A stretch of 64,000 nucleotides of DNA, from NCBI RefSeq assembly GCF_910592395.1, contig NC_088311.1, forward strand, positions 7,010,501 through 7,074,500, written 5' to 3'. The DNA is from Lineus longissimus. Taxonomy: Eukaryota; Nemertea; Pilidiophora; Heteronemertea; Lineidae. Positions 49,719 through 61,003 of the stretch are shown here, in pieces. The notes under the pieces were generated by a model. That model saw only the letters and a program-made list of their open reading frames with translations. It did no database searches and was not told the origin of the DNA. Numbering within the stretch: the stretch's first letter is position 1; each line of letters opens with the position of its first letter. The translations under genes and the position numbers were made by a program.

Positions 49719-50578
49719 GACAACGCGGGAACCGGGCGCTTGGTTTTCGCACCATCCTGAAGCTCACGGCACTATCGACCGAGCTCATATGCCCTGAATA
49801 AACCCACAAACTTCCAGCGGGATTGTCGGCTTTTTACTGATAACAGTAGGGTGGGTTTTCACAGGCGTTGGATTAACTTCTATGCTGGTTATTGGCTTGG
49901 TAATTGTAACGAACTCCAAAGCCTGTGAAACGCGCGCCGAAAAAATGATATTCGGGTCTGCGGACTTCTGTTTTCCTTGCCATCAACGTCATTTGTTGGT
50001 GTTATACACCCCGCCACTGGTAGGGCCTAGCCAACTTGCATCCAGCGAAATCTGAATTCTGAATTCCGCAAGCATCATGTGAAAATGATTAAGCGGAGCT
50101 GAAACCCTATCACCATCCTCTGCAGTAACAAGTTGAATTATTTGAAGGAGCGCAAAATGACTGAGGCGTTGCATGTCTGATGGACGTGGCGCGTCGTTGG
50201 AGCTACGAGAATATGAAATCAAATAACCCTCGGCCAGCAATTGCAGTCTCAAACGTATACATGTATTTTAACCACATCAAGTTTGCCATCGCGCCTCCGT
50301 ATCATTCGCCGGAAACGAAGCCCTGCAAGAGTCACTTATGGAGACATTCGTTTTATACTTTTATGTTACCATTACTTGTCTTTCCTCGTCATGATATTCG
50401 GTGAATAGTTGGTCAACTACTCCAGAACAAGAGTCGCTGGTAACACCTCCGGTTCGAGGGCGAGTACACATTTTCTCTACAGAGTCCGTAAATGTGCTCT
50501 GTCATTTTTTAGTAGGACCACTTTAATGCAGGTGACAGCACTTCTACTTTCTTTGTTCATCTCAGGCCACGCCCGAGC
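49719..50578 (+). repeat. 872-bp tandem duplication, copy 2
   Basis: Second copy, ending at CCACGCCCGA, after which unique sequence (GCGAATGAG) follows. The right breakpoint falls inside a signal-peptide-like ORF. The copy 1/2 junction therefore carries a truncated version of that ORF at 49670-49801, where MQVTALLLSLLISGHAR is joined to unrelated sequence. Confidence 0.95.
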
Positions 50579-50652
50579 GAATGAGTTACCATTAGATTCC
50601 GAAGGAATGCTCCTTCAGCTTCACAGCATGAGATACCGAATGAACGCGGACG
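50526..50652 (+). CDS. Candidate signal-peptide exon
   Basis: An ATG starts MQVTALLLSLFISGHARA, a textbook signal peptide with probable cleavage after Ala-Arg-Ala. It continues with NELPLDSEGMLLQLHSMRYR to a donor-like site GTAATA at 50653. Without splicing the frame stops at 50685-50687 (53 residues). The duplicated upstream copy keeps the leader with Phe changed to Leu and then loses the frame. The gene family is unknown. The downstream sequence enters a degenerate repeat array, so a short decayed ORF is an alternative. Confidence 0.3.
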
Positions 50653-50990
50653 GTAATAACTTACCATTTGCATTAGAAGGTACTTGAAAAACTGTATACG
50701 AGGCACCATATGAATAGAAATGGGGGTACTTTTTACGAATATTACCATTTACTTGGAAGGTTCTCTTGATGTCTTTATGATGAGACGACCTCTAGTGAAT
50801 ATAGTTGCCATTTAAATTGAAAGGTACTTCTGTTGTCTATCACGAGTCAGCCAAGAGAACAGTTACCATTTAGGTTAGGACGGTTTTTCTGTTGTTCACC
50901 TTGACGCCCAAGTAATTTGTTACCATGTACAATCAGAGAGTGGATGACTGCTCTTCTGTTGTTTACCTTAAGACTCCCAAGCAAGCAAAT
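50583..50990 (+). repeat. Degenerate 57-80 bp tandem array
   Basis: The word GTTACCATTT followed by a GAAGGTACTT-type block recurs near 50585, 50661, 50741, 50805, 50861 and 50920. Later units add TTCTGTTGTTTACC. The first two units are read in frame by the preceding ORF (NELPLDSEG and NNLPFALEG); later units are frame-shifted. Confidence 0.6.
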
Positions 50991-52811
50991 CAGCAAATAT
51001 CTTGTAGTGATGATGAGCGCAGTCTGTTACGTAAATACATGTACATGTATTTTGGCATAAAGGTTCGGGTGGGGGGTAATGTGTTAGGTATTCTTCAAAA
51101 TGTGTTTAATCAAGAGATCTGACGAACGTTTCTTCGTTCGCCGAACTCGGCTCCTCATTAATCCTCCACTCATTCTCATCCAAACCCGCCTCGCGTGCTG
51201 AACCAACAAGATTTCCTTTATAGCCGGTTAGCCATCATTTCTTATTATTTCCAAGGTCACCATTGAATCATAGGGTCAATAATTCAAGCTTTGCGTTAGC
51301 ATAATGATACTTAAACTTATCAGGAGTGGAGCAGCAACCAGCTCAGGAAAGCCGCATGCCGAAGGTCGTGGTAGGCAACTTAAAGCTGACAGGATATTGG
51401 GTAAACCTCTTTCTCGACTATTAGCATAACTATTGGCCGTTTTGCGCGGAGCGACCAAGTCACTTAGTGGATAAGGAATGAGTCTCGTAAAGAGATCGAG
51501 TAAGCCGCCAGACACGATGAGGTGCTTTCTGGCGGATCAATGGGCCATAGAAGTTTATCAACAACACCATGCACCAGTAAGCAGCGCGTGGATAACGATT
51601 TGAAACCAGGATCAATGCACTGGAATCTTCATCGCGCTGTTCAGTTTTCTATCGCTTTGGTTCAATAATGGCTGTTCGCCAATTTATTTGTTGTTTTCAA
51701 AATCCCAAAATTAAGTGATTTGGGAATCAACTGGCGAATTGGAGAAGTGAATCCGGTGTGCAAATCTGCAACATAAAGAGCTGTCAACAAGCACACCAAC
51801 GTCTGTCACAGCGGCGCTACAGTCGCTATATGGTTTTTGAAAGGCATTATGATTTCTGGCGTGAGACAATCCTGCATGACACGTGTTCACTGGCTTCGTT
51901 GCAGCGTGGCGCCAGCGAAAAGTCTTCGAGCCTTCTTGGATTTTCCCGCAGAATTGTTACAGGGGTTGTTTCCCATCAAAAACCAAACTGCAACTACCTC
52001 GCCGCTGTGACAGAGGTTGAAAAGCTTACTTTAAAGGCGCTGGAGTTGCAGTCAAACAGAAGAAAGATCTCACCGGCCAGTGTCTGCAAACTAAATCACA
52101 GCCCCGGGTGCTCTGAAATGGCGAGTGAATGCACCATAGCAGGATTGGTTGTTTTAAGCGCCGCAATTACCATCGCTCGAAGATACAGCGATGGGCGGTT
52201 TTGATAACTTCTGACCAATAATCCGAAGTAATTTTCTCCTTGATCAACCACACAGCGAAAATAAGCAACCATAATAATTTTCATGTCACAAATAATTGTC
52301 CCGCGGCTATTTGCAGACTGATGCTCAGTGCTGGCGTCTGATTGGTTTTGGAATATTTTCTTCCGGACAAACAACATCATTGCTGGGTGGTGTCATTCGT
52401 GGACCTTTTTTACGGCCGGAAAGAATCTGAATGATGAGCAACCTTGCCAAACTGTGAAAAAAAGTCTGATGTATTCTGAATTGGCAAATATTCTTCGAAA
52501 GAACAACAGTGCCGAGCTTGCGAAAGCGATGATATACAAAGACATGGACAAAAATCAATGTGTCCGAGAATAGATGCTTTTATCTGATAATTGCATTGGC
52601 ATTTTCTGCGAACGCTTGTCTAAACTGAAAGGCCTTTTTCTTCTCCAAGAACACATGTAGTGGCAAAACACGGTACTGTCACGCCGGCGTTTTCGAAAAT
52701 CATTCCAATATCGAATACTTTCTTAAATTCCGTATTTACCACAACTAAGAAATTTGTAAGCCTCCTATTTATCTTGTGGTTAATCTATCACAATCGGGTT
52801 CCGCTGATAGC
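50991..52811. other. Stretch with unrecognised ORFs
   Basis: A 148-codon plus ORF (51758-52204) and an 81-codon plus ORF (52328-52573) are present. The latter ends SELANILRKNNSAELAKAMI..., which looks like helical protein, but neither shows a known motif, splice borders or poly(A) signal. TACATGTACATGTA occurs at 51038-51051. Confidence 0.3.
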
Positions 52812-52825
52812 GTTGCTATGGTAAC
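52812..52825 (+). promoter_or_regulatory. Canonical RFX X-box, followed by a TATA-like box
   Basis: GTTGCTATGGTAAC fits the RFX consensus (two inverted half-sites GTNRCC/RGYAAC), which marks promoters of ciliary genes in animals. TATAAA lies 22 bp downstream at 52847-52852 on the same strand. No first exon is recognised nearby. Confidence 0.45.
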
Positions 52826-52852
52826 GAAATGTCTCGCGAAGTTTTATAAAAT

Positions 52853-54680
52853 TTGATTTACAACAACCACAAATTCAATCACTGCCGATTCGTTATTTAA
52901 CTTCACGGTTGAAATACGATTTAGTGTTCAATCACTATAATTTTTATTTACTTTAACATACTGGTAACGCGCATGTTTTTTAAATAGTTAACTTCTACAA
53001 GATAAAATTGGGCATTTAGAACAATCTGGCATAGACTATTCATTACGGAGTTATTGCAAACAGTTTCATGTACATGTATGAACTAGAATTTGAATTAACT
53101 TCAGTGCAAGTCAACTAAAACAGAGCTGTTGGCCACACCAGTGTTCGTAATAACATTACATGTATGTATCTCTGTTATTGTTCTATAAACATACAATGTA
53201 TCGTCATATTTGAAACAAATCTGATAAGTCTGCGCAAAAAAACACATATACAGTGAATTCAGATATCGCCTTGCGTACAGTTTCTTTGAATTGATGTTAT
53301 AACGTTGCGTGCTAGGCCATATCGTTCATGAACATAACGTAGCGTGTCCGTCCCATGAAAATGCCAGCTCAGACTGAGACCTGCAGGTGGCAACAGTGAT
53401 TAATAACAGAACCAGTACGCATACATGCGCAGTGCAAGGAGTTACCGAATAGTTACCACTACTGCCGCCCACTGGCCTATCTTCACCTAGCATTTTCAGC
53501 AGGCCACATTTACACAATATAGCAGACAGACGACGGACCCTGCACAGACGACGGACCCTGATTACCACGGCTTACCGTAAAGGCCTTTCAATTGTGGATA
53601 ACGGAGACTATCAAAGCAAGACACGTCACCATCACCGCAACAACCTGTATGAGCCATCGTTCCCGGTCGAGTTTTTTCATGATGCGGCCGCCTCGCCTCC
53701 TCGCACTGACCCTTCAGCTAGCCCGATAAACGAACCGATGCGAGATCACCCAACACGATCACGGCAGCGCTGTACGCCCTGTGAGCACGGCGTTCATTAG
53801 AAAATATCATGGAAATTTAGCCTGTTCCCATTAGGCCGCAATAAATGTCACACTTGCCCGAATCAATCAAAAATATTTTCCGGTACGCTGAGGATCCTGG
53901 TATATTTTGCCTCGCCTGAGAGGTACTTAGCCTGAAGTCAGTGAAGCTGTCTTCCCAAGGAGAAGATCGTTCATCAATCTCAGAAAGTGACAATGATATA
54001 ATAAAGTATGCCTAAGGTTCATCCCTCCGCTGGTTTTTACTTAGTTTCAGGAGGGTGTTAGTGGAGAACAGAAGCAGGAATGAGAGAGTTGTTTGGGGTT
54101 TGAGATGGGGATATGTCAGGGTAGGGTCTCTTCCGAACATTCTTGCTCCTGAATAATCAGCGCATAAAACGCTTAAAACGGTTTTTGCAGACCGAAACAC
54201 ACGCGAGTAAACGTGGGATCCGGGGAACATTAAAGAAACCCTCTTTATAGGGGGAAGCACAAGCCCGCAGACCTTCGGAGGCTGTGTTGCCTACAAGAGA
54301 CATGTACCTGACGTTAGTATATGTATATCAGCTGACTACGTGTAATTACTAAAGATAAATAACAATGATAGAACGTACCTAGTGGAACATTTCACGAATG
54401 TTTCGTGACTTGTCACATACATTTTCCCCTGGCAGTTGGAATGATGGGTTGTCGGGCGGGGAAACTCAGCTCGTTACTTACGCTAATGACAGAGTAACGC
54501 AAGACAAACACAAAAGAAACAAAGAAAAATATACGCTGATATGTTTATCAATATTCCCCAACTAGGAAGGGTATCCATCATGAGTATGAGATTTCAACAC
54601 ATAATGTATAAGAAATGTGCTCGAAAGTACATGTAAACTTAGGTTGAAGCTATTTCATATACAACAATGTCCGTTACCAC
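52853..54680. other. Stretch without recognisable genes
   Basis: ORFs are up to 82 codons. A short direct repeat of CAGACGACGGACCCTG lies at about 53526-53560. Confidence 0.4.
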
Positions 54681-54681
54681 T

Positions 54682-54724
54682 ATCGCCATGGTAACTGGTG
54701 GCAATGTTTGGTTGCCATGGTAAT
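54682..54724 (+). promoter_or_regulatory. Paired X-box-like motifs
   Basis: ATCGCCATGGTAAC (54682-54695) and GTTGCCATGGTAAT (54711-54724) sit 29 bp apart, start to start. Both share the GCCATGGTAA core of RFX sites. A GTTACC half-site precedes them at 54673. Confidence 0.4.
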
Positions 54725-57700
54725 CGATTATCCAATAATAATCGTTATGAATAAGTGACTTCGTGCGTCGCTAGCTGTCTAAATTACTGATTTGATCGCC
54801 AGTGTCGCCAGTAATTCTGTAATCATCTCGGAAAATGGGACCAATTTCGTCCAATGCAACGTATCAGTGTTTCAGCTGAAGTTTCCTGCATTGCGAAGAT
54901 GAGATTGGCAACCGAGAATAAGTCGTCTGTTTTGATATAGTGTTGTAATAGGTATGGCCTTTTTCCAAATGCCAACTCCGTTTTTATAAAAAGCCCCGCA
55001 ATTCAAATTCCCCCAAAAAAATTTCAACCAGGTTTGTCATCCGCAACATTCGGGTGAACTCTGCAAAGGTTGACCTGAATATCACAAGGAAGCCTGCCTG
55101 GGACACTCTTGACCCACTAACTATTTCTAAGTGATGCTACTTTATATCATGATCTAACCATCATTACATGGCGTAAAATGTTGTCTTGTGGAACATAGAG
55201 TGAACGGAACGAAGACGTCATGTTTGGCGGTACTTTTTTTATCGGCCGTAACATAAGTGACAAATCAGCGCAGTCTTTTCAACTGACACTGCCTTTGGAT
55301 CACGGGGCCCACTCGAGATTAAATTATGCATGAATCCTCAATCATCCGCTATAGTCCCAGTCGGCTAATGACGATAATAGGAAAATGAAATGAGTGGAGT
55401 GCTTGAAAATTACGGCAAATTTGATATAGTTCATAACTGAACCGATAGGATTAATCATATGAAGGCAAAGGATTAAATTGGACGGTCGTTAATGAGATGA
55501 GGTCTGTCAGATTGTATCAGCTATTGGCACAATTACCAATTAAAAACTTAATTGACTGTCTTAATGTGGCGAGCTAATATAGCGTGCATAAGATAGTCGA
55601 TCCGAGGGAGGATGCGGCCACGATTTTCTTCATTATTGATAGCCTTTGAAGATGGACGTTGTTCTTTGAATGTCACGTTGTGTTTTCAAATTTACCCCCT
55701 TAAGGACTTGCGATTAAAATTAAAGTTACCGCGACCAGGAGAGAAAGATTGTTTCATGACAGTCGCTATATTTTAACAACTACTCCACTCTTTAAGACTT
55801 TTTTGCATTTTTTTCCAAACTTGATGAAACAAGTTTGCACATTTTCAACATCAATTGAACATTATGCATCCTGAGATATTGTGAATTATGCTAAATCGCA
55901 CTCAAGAGTATTTTGGAAAAGGCTTTAGTCCCATAAAAAGTTCATATCATTTTGTGTACTGCACAATATAGGGCAACGTAACTCACTAATATTAACTTTA
56001 TCGACTTTCGGATGCAGTAATAGTGAATAGAATCCTTCAGTTAATTATCTTAGCTAGATTATGCCTATCTTGTTTCATAATTGCGACAAAATGAAGTAAT
56101 TAACGATTGGAACGAACAAACCACGCGTGGCAAACCACTGATTAAGCCAAATCATTTATTCGATATATGGCTAACAAAGATACCATTCGTTCAAGCCTAT
56201 AAGGCGCTTTGTGAAACGAAAATCTTTTGCAGAATCTTTCAGAAGCCACATTCAGCTCTCACAAATATCGACCAGCGGTTTTTCTGAGAGTTAATTAGCT
56301 CCTCTAAAGCGGTTTTACCTATCTCGGCCCCACAGGCGGACGTATTCAACTGCGTATTGTTGTCAACAGTTGACGTGATACGAAAGCTAAATATCTAGAA
56401 TAGAGGACGCATATGCAATAATCCTGCAAATAGTGGTGATGGCTTATCTACGATTTAAAGAATTGTAAACTTCACTCCAGATTGAATAAATCCACTTAAA
56501 TTGCTAAGGATTTCAATCGATTTAGATACTATAAAAAGTAATTAATTTTGCATTGATCGAATCGTATTAAAATGTGCGTTTGAAAACGAAATCTGATGTA
56601 TATTTGTAACATGCAAAACACTTACTGGTTTGGAGAAATTTAAAAAAAGAATCTCTTACATGTTTTACGGCAACTACATTAAATGCAATTATCATTGAAC
56701 AAGCTGAGTTATAGTCGAGGTCAAAGGAGTAGTTTTTGGGGCCAATGAGATCATCAACGGCGGGTTTGTAAAAATGTTCGCATTCTCTGAATCGAGTCAA
56801 CATGTCGAGGATGAAATTCCCTCAAGAGAGCCAGAAGTTGGAAGTCAGTAGATCGCATTTTGACCGTGGAGTCAACTACCCCACATGGTTCAATACCACC
56901 ACGTCCTCCCGATTTAGTAGGACCATCTCAATCTGTGCCTTGGGCATTTTTTCTCCCTTCAGAAGCACGTATAGTCAGTCATACAGATTCAAATATCGCA
57001 ATACTCATCACAGTCTCCCAAAGGCAATACTACAGAACCTGCTAGAAATGAATTACATTCATCTTTCCAGTCAAAGCCATGCCGTATTTCCTTCAAATTG
57101 TCACCTTTGATGCTAAACCTATCACGAAATACAATTTCAATATATAAATCTGTTCTTCACCAAACCAGCGCAAAGCGAATTTGTGTGTCCTACCCTCAAA
57201 GGCTATAGCGCATTCGGTTTCCTTGTCAAAGACACATTTGCCATGGTTAACGATTATTGCGCTCCTGTCTCCCTACAGACATAAGAGTATATTCGTACAG
57301 AGGAGTCGGAGGTGCTCGGAGCATAAGAAGTTGACACTACGCGATTAATCTTGAAATATTGCTCACTGTGGGTGTTAGATTTGGTGGTCTCACCCCCTCA
57401 ACACCACGATGAAGGTTATGCTAAGGAATAAGCGGTAGACGCTCAAAGACCAAGGGTATATTTGATGTTCAGTGCGGTTTAAATGCAATTTACACTGGTA
57501 ACTGTGGAGGACATCCATTTTCTGTGGCTCAACATTTTTTTATCATTGGACTTCCAGGAGCCTTTTCACAGAACCTATACGTTCAATGTATGTACATGCG
57601 TAAGGAAGTAATATACAAGAAGAGACAAAAAAGATTTATGTCCTGCATGATATTGCTTTTGTAATACGCTCGTTGGATCTGTGCTTCTCTTCAGTTGTAT

Positions 57701-58850
57701 AACATGACAAGTCGGGCAAATTGGCAATCGGCAAGAACAGTCACTGATGGTATTTGTAACCAGCGACCGCGAAGAAAGTAAAAATGGTAGCTGCACTAAC
57801 CAGGAGGCAAGCAAATAGGATCTTTGCAAAACAAACCGAAAGAAATGTTGCACCCAAGAGGAAAGCAGAGCTGGCTGCTAATTAAGACAGAAAACACCAA
57901 ACTGGTCAGTTGTTAAAACAGAATAGTAAGCAAGACTTGCTCTTGCAGCCATAGCTGAGCAACGTATATGCAACTAGAAAACAAGGCTCTTATTGGATGT
58001 CGTAAAAACAATTGACTGAAATCAAGGGATTCGGTGAGACTTGTTTATATCTGAATGTGCTCCAACGTGGCAGAGGGAGTCTTCGTATTAGGTGGATTCT
58101 CACATCAGGGATCAGAGACAGCGATCTGCGGTCATATTGGACCACCACCCGATGATCGAACAAGTCGATATTCCCGGTCTTCAAATATTGCCTCTCCAAG
58201 GTAAAGCTTGTTATATCCTCTGACCAGAGCTGGGGGACAATGATGATATCGGGACATATCAAATGACTTGTCAAGGCCAGAGGTATTGGATGCGTACTTA
58301 GCCTGGTGGCTTGATGAAGAAATGAAGAAAAATACGTCCATGTGAAGTATGTTCAAGAAAGAGCCAGCTGTATATTCTACACTATTCGAACCCTGCGGTG
58401 CAGTTCTTTAATAACACACGCATTTCTCCCACGGACTTCTATGTGCTCGATCCGGGTCTCGCCATAGGGTCATGTGACGGGTTCAACCAATTAAATTCAA
58501 TTTTTTTTGTATTTTCTTCAAAAGAAAAGTGTCATTGTCATTGGTATGGAGGATAACCAAGTTGAAAAGAGTCTTGACATGTCACGTTGACAAGAAATTT
58601 ACTGATCGAGTATCATTTTACCAAGCTTCAGACTCTGCTCTATTGAATGGTCCATTGCTCGACAACGCCAACTATTCCACAGAAACACCAGGTGATTAAG
58701 CCAAGGAGTGGCGGCAATGCTCTGGGCTGGGCGCGTGCTGTGAATTACATGTCCTTTCCCAGTAACTTGCTTCAATCTATCATGCTGCCCGAAGTAAGCT
58801 ATTAGGATACGGAAGATTCGTGCTAGACGATGACACTAGTGGCTTCTCAG
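54725..58850. other. Stretch without recognisable genes
   Basis: ORFs reach 102 codons (56802-57110, plus) without recognised content. Long AT-rich runs occur at 55.7-56.6 kb. Confidence 0.35.
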
Positions 58851-59027
58851 GTGATTGAAGAGGGGGTTGGCTCACTTGACGAAGACAATGAATGGTCTGG
58901 AGAGACGACACGCTGGATCGGTGAAAGCTGTAATGATGCACTCGGTTCCTACTCAAAGATTGATATTAGCATTCGGCTGATCTACGCTAGATTTTGTACA
59001 AAGTTGAATGAAGAGAAATCAAAATGA
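58851..59027 (+). CDS. Candidate 3'-terminal exon of unknown gene
   Basis: An acceptor-like TGGCTTCTCAG (AG at 58849-58850) opens a 58-codon frame beginning VIEEGVGSLDEDNEWSGETT and ending LNEEKSK, then TGA. AATAAA follows at 59036-59041 and again near 59053. The N-terminal half is acidic. No family is recognised and no upstream exon was found. Confidence 0.25.
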   Translation: MIEEGVGSLDEDNEWSGETTRWIGESCNDALGSYSKIDISIRLIYARFCTKLNEEKSK

Positions 59028-59035
59028 GTAATGAG

Positions 59036-59041
59036 AAATAA
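59036..59041 (+). promoter_or_regulatory. Poly(A) signal AATAAA after the 58.9-kb exon candidate
   Basis: Nine bases past the TGA; a second AATAAA follows within 20 bp. It supports a plus-strand 3' end only if the exon is real. Confidence 0.3.
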
Positions 59042-59487
59042 AGGCAGGTCAAATAAAAGAGGTTTTGCACCGAAGGAGTCCCCCCCCCCTCCATTCATTT
59101 CGTATTATTTAATTCATAGTGGCGAGAGGGTGTGTCCTGGCGGCCACTCCGCCTGACCATGTCCTGGCGCAGTGCATGCGACCTATGAGTTATCAATCAT
59201 TCAATCTAATGACGAAGAGATATCGAAACCTTTGTAATGGTGCACGAATCCCCGATAACAGAATAATAATCATACAGTTCATACAGTTTTCATTTGATGA
59301 CTCCGAGGTCATGCCGTGGCTACCATGTGTCGTAGTCATCCCCCGGACGGACAGTAGCGCGAGTATCAGTGGGTGGGGTCAGTTTCTAGTTCACCTCGGC
59401 TGGTGTGTTTTTCGTGGTGGAAAACGCACCAGTTCATGAATCAAGTTTTCAATCAGAAGCAATTTCAGGAACACAGGTCAAAAGTTT
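59042..59487. other. Short stretch, no supported gene
   Basis: It contains a C9 run (about 59081-59090) and a 106-codon plus ORF (59119-59439) that I cannot support. Confidence 0.35.
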
Positions 59488-59535
59488 GTAAGAATACCGA
59501 TGTATAGCACAGTACTATACATCCGTGTTTCTTAC
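59488..59535 (+). repeat. 48-bp fold-back element
   Basis: Left arm GTAAGAATACCGATGTATAG (59488-59507) and right arm 59515-59535 (CTATACATCCGTGTTTCTTA, plus a final C) are inverted repeats with a 7-nt loop. The inner CTATACATCCG arm is shared with the hairpin in the 106-bp repeat near 3 kb. Confidence 0.7.
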
Positions 59536-60780
59536 GACGTAATGCACAACCGTTGTGGATTGTGGCAGGATACACTTCAACCAAACCAAAACTACTCTCG
59601 ATCGTAAAGATCGACGAGTTCGAGCCAAAGCTACTCTCGAACGTAAAGAGGATTTCCTAGCGTTTTGAATTCACTACCCAAGAGTATCCAACCATGCCTG
59701 GGCCACGCAGCGCGACATTAGCGAATGAACTATAGGGTGATGGGACCATTCGCCGTTGGGAAAAACCAGACCATACATCAAATATGAAATCAACGAAGCG
59801 GCATGGTAAACTAATTGGATGACTTTCTTACTTACTAAATATGATCTATGTATATTAATAAAATTTGATGAGCTAATCTCATCATGGGTAAACGATTGGT
59901 AGATCTGGTAATGGGTTTTTAAATGACTGTAATTATCCGAAACATCATCGGTGGAGTCTTGGCCGCGCTCGCGTAATTTATCAGGGAATCAGTGACTGTG
60001 AAAGAAGATGGCATTGCCTGATGGTTTGAGGGGACCTGGGGCTGCAATCAGGGATCAGGGATAGTCAGGAAGATAGCGTGCGATGACTGCATTTGCAGAG
60101 CTGCAATGATACGTGAAGGAGCGATAGCAGGATCGCATTCTGGTGAGGAACGTGCTGGCCGGGTTTGTTATTTTCAAGGCCAAATTTTGGGTACAAACCG
60201 GACGCAGTGCAATCAGCAACGATGCCGAATGTACATGCACTGCCTTTTTTTTACTCATACGAGATGACATTCCGATAATTTAACCTGTTGTTGTTGTGCT
60301 CCTTTAACACGCGGTACTGCATTATTCTATAAAATGATAGATATAACACCGGAAGATGACATTGCTCTTCTTCAAAACGGGAGACCACATGGAAAATATT
60401 GAAATCTTCGATACCTTAAGATGCACAGAACTCCAATTTACAAAAAAGCTTGTTTCGAATCATTTATAAGTAATGTAATGCTAAATATGAGTATTGCCTT
60501 CTTTGAGATTCAGTCTAATGCTATGGCCACCGACATCAGTGTATTGTTCTGCGTTTCCATGTTTTCGGCAAAATGTATTCCCTATGCTCACAAATTGTTC
60601 GTGTTTGTATGTGCATCCATTATTTATTCATGATAGTCTTCGCGTTCTCACCATAGATAACAATGCTGTGTATCCCCAGTTAGCTCGATGCAACCACGAA
60701 TGCTTTCATGTTCCAAACATACGAAGAGGGGAAAAATACGCCTATTGCATGCAATAACGAATCTTTTATGGAAGTGACTA
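59536..60780. other. Stretch without recognisable genes
   Basis: It has a short direct repeat of CTACTCTCGA(T/A)CGTAAAGA (about 59590 and 59630). ORFs stay below 88 codons. Confidence 0.4.
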
Positions 60781-61003
60781 TTTGGCAAGCCCGGCTTACC
60801 AAACAGCGACTTTTCCTTGTCCTGAATGGAGAGCCGAACTCATTAATATTAAAGTAAAGTCTCCAGCTCGCCAAACAGGGTAGATTTTTTACCTGTTTGG
60901 CAAGCCCGGCTGGCCGAACAGGGTGGCTTTTTAGTGCTGTTTGGCAAGCGGCTCTCCAAACAGGACAAAAAAAGATGCCTGTTCGGCGAGCGGCTTGCCA
61001 AAT
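60781..61003. repeat. Array of GC-rich palindromes, 42-44 bp spacing
   Basis: Dyads built from CTGTTTGGCAAGC and GCCAAACAG halves occur at 60781-60806, 60862-60879 (half), 60892-60922, 60937-60963 and 60978-61002. The last three start 44 and 42 bp apart and are separated by T-rich or A-rich spacers. The stretch at 60817-60836 is an inverted copy of 60949-60969 with a few changes, so the array also has higher-order mirror structure. Confidence 0.85.

Noticed and set aside
51758-52204. 148-codon plus-strand ORF
   Set aside because: About one ORF of this length is expected by chance; no ATG at its start, motif or splice support.
60781-61003. CRISPR-like spacing of dyad repeats
   Set aside because: The DNA is eukaryotic, units are diverged, the spacers are low-complexity and no cas genes exist.
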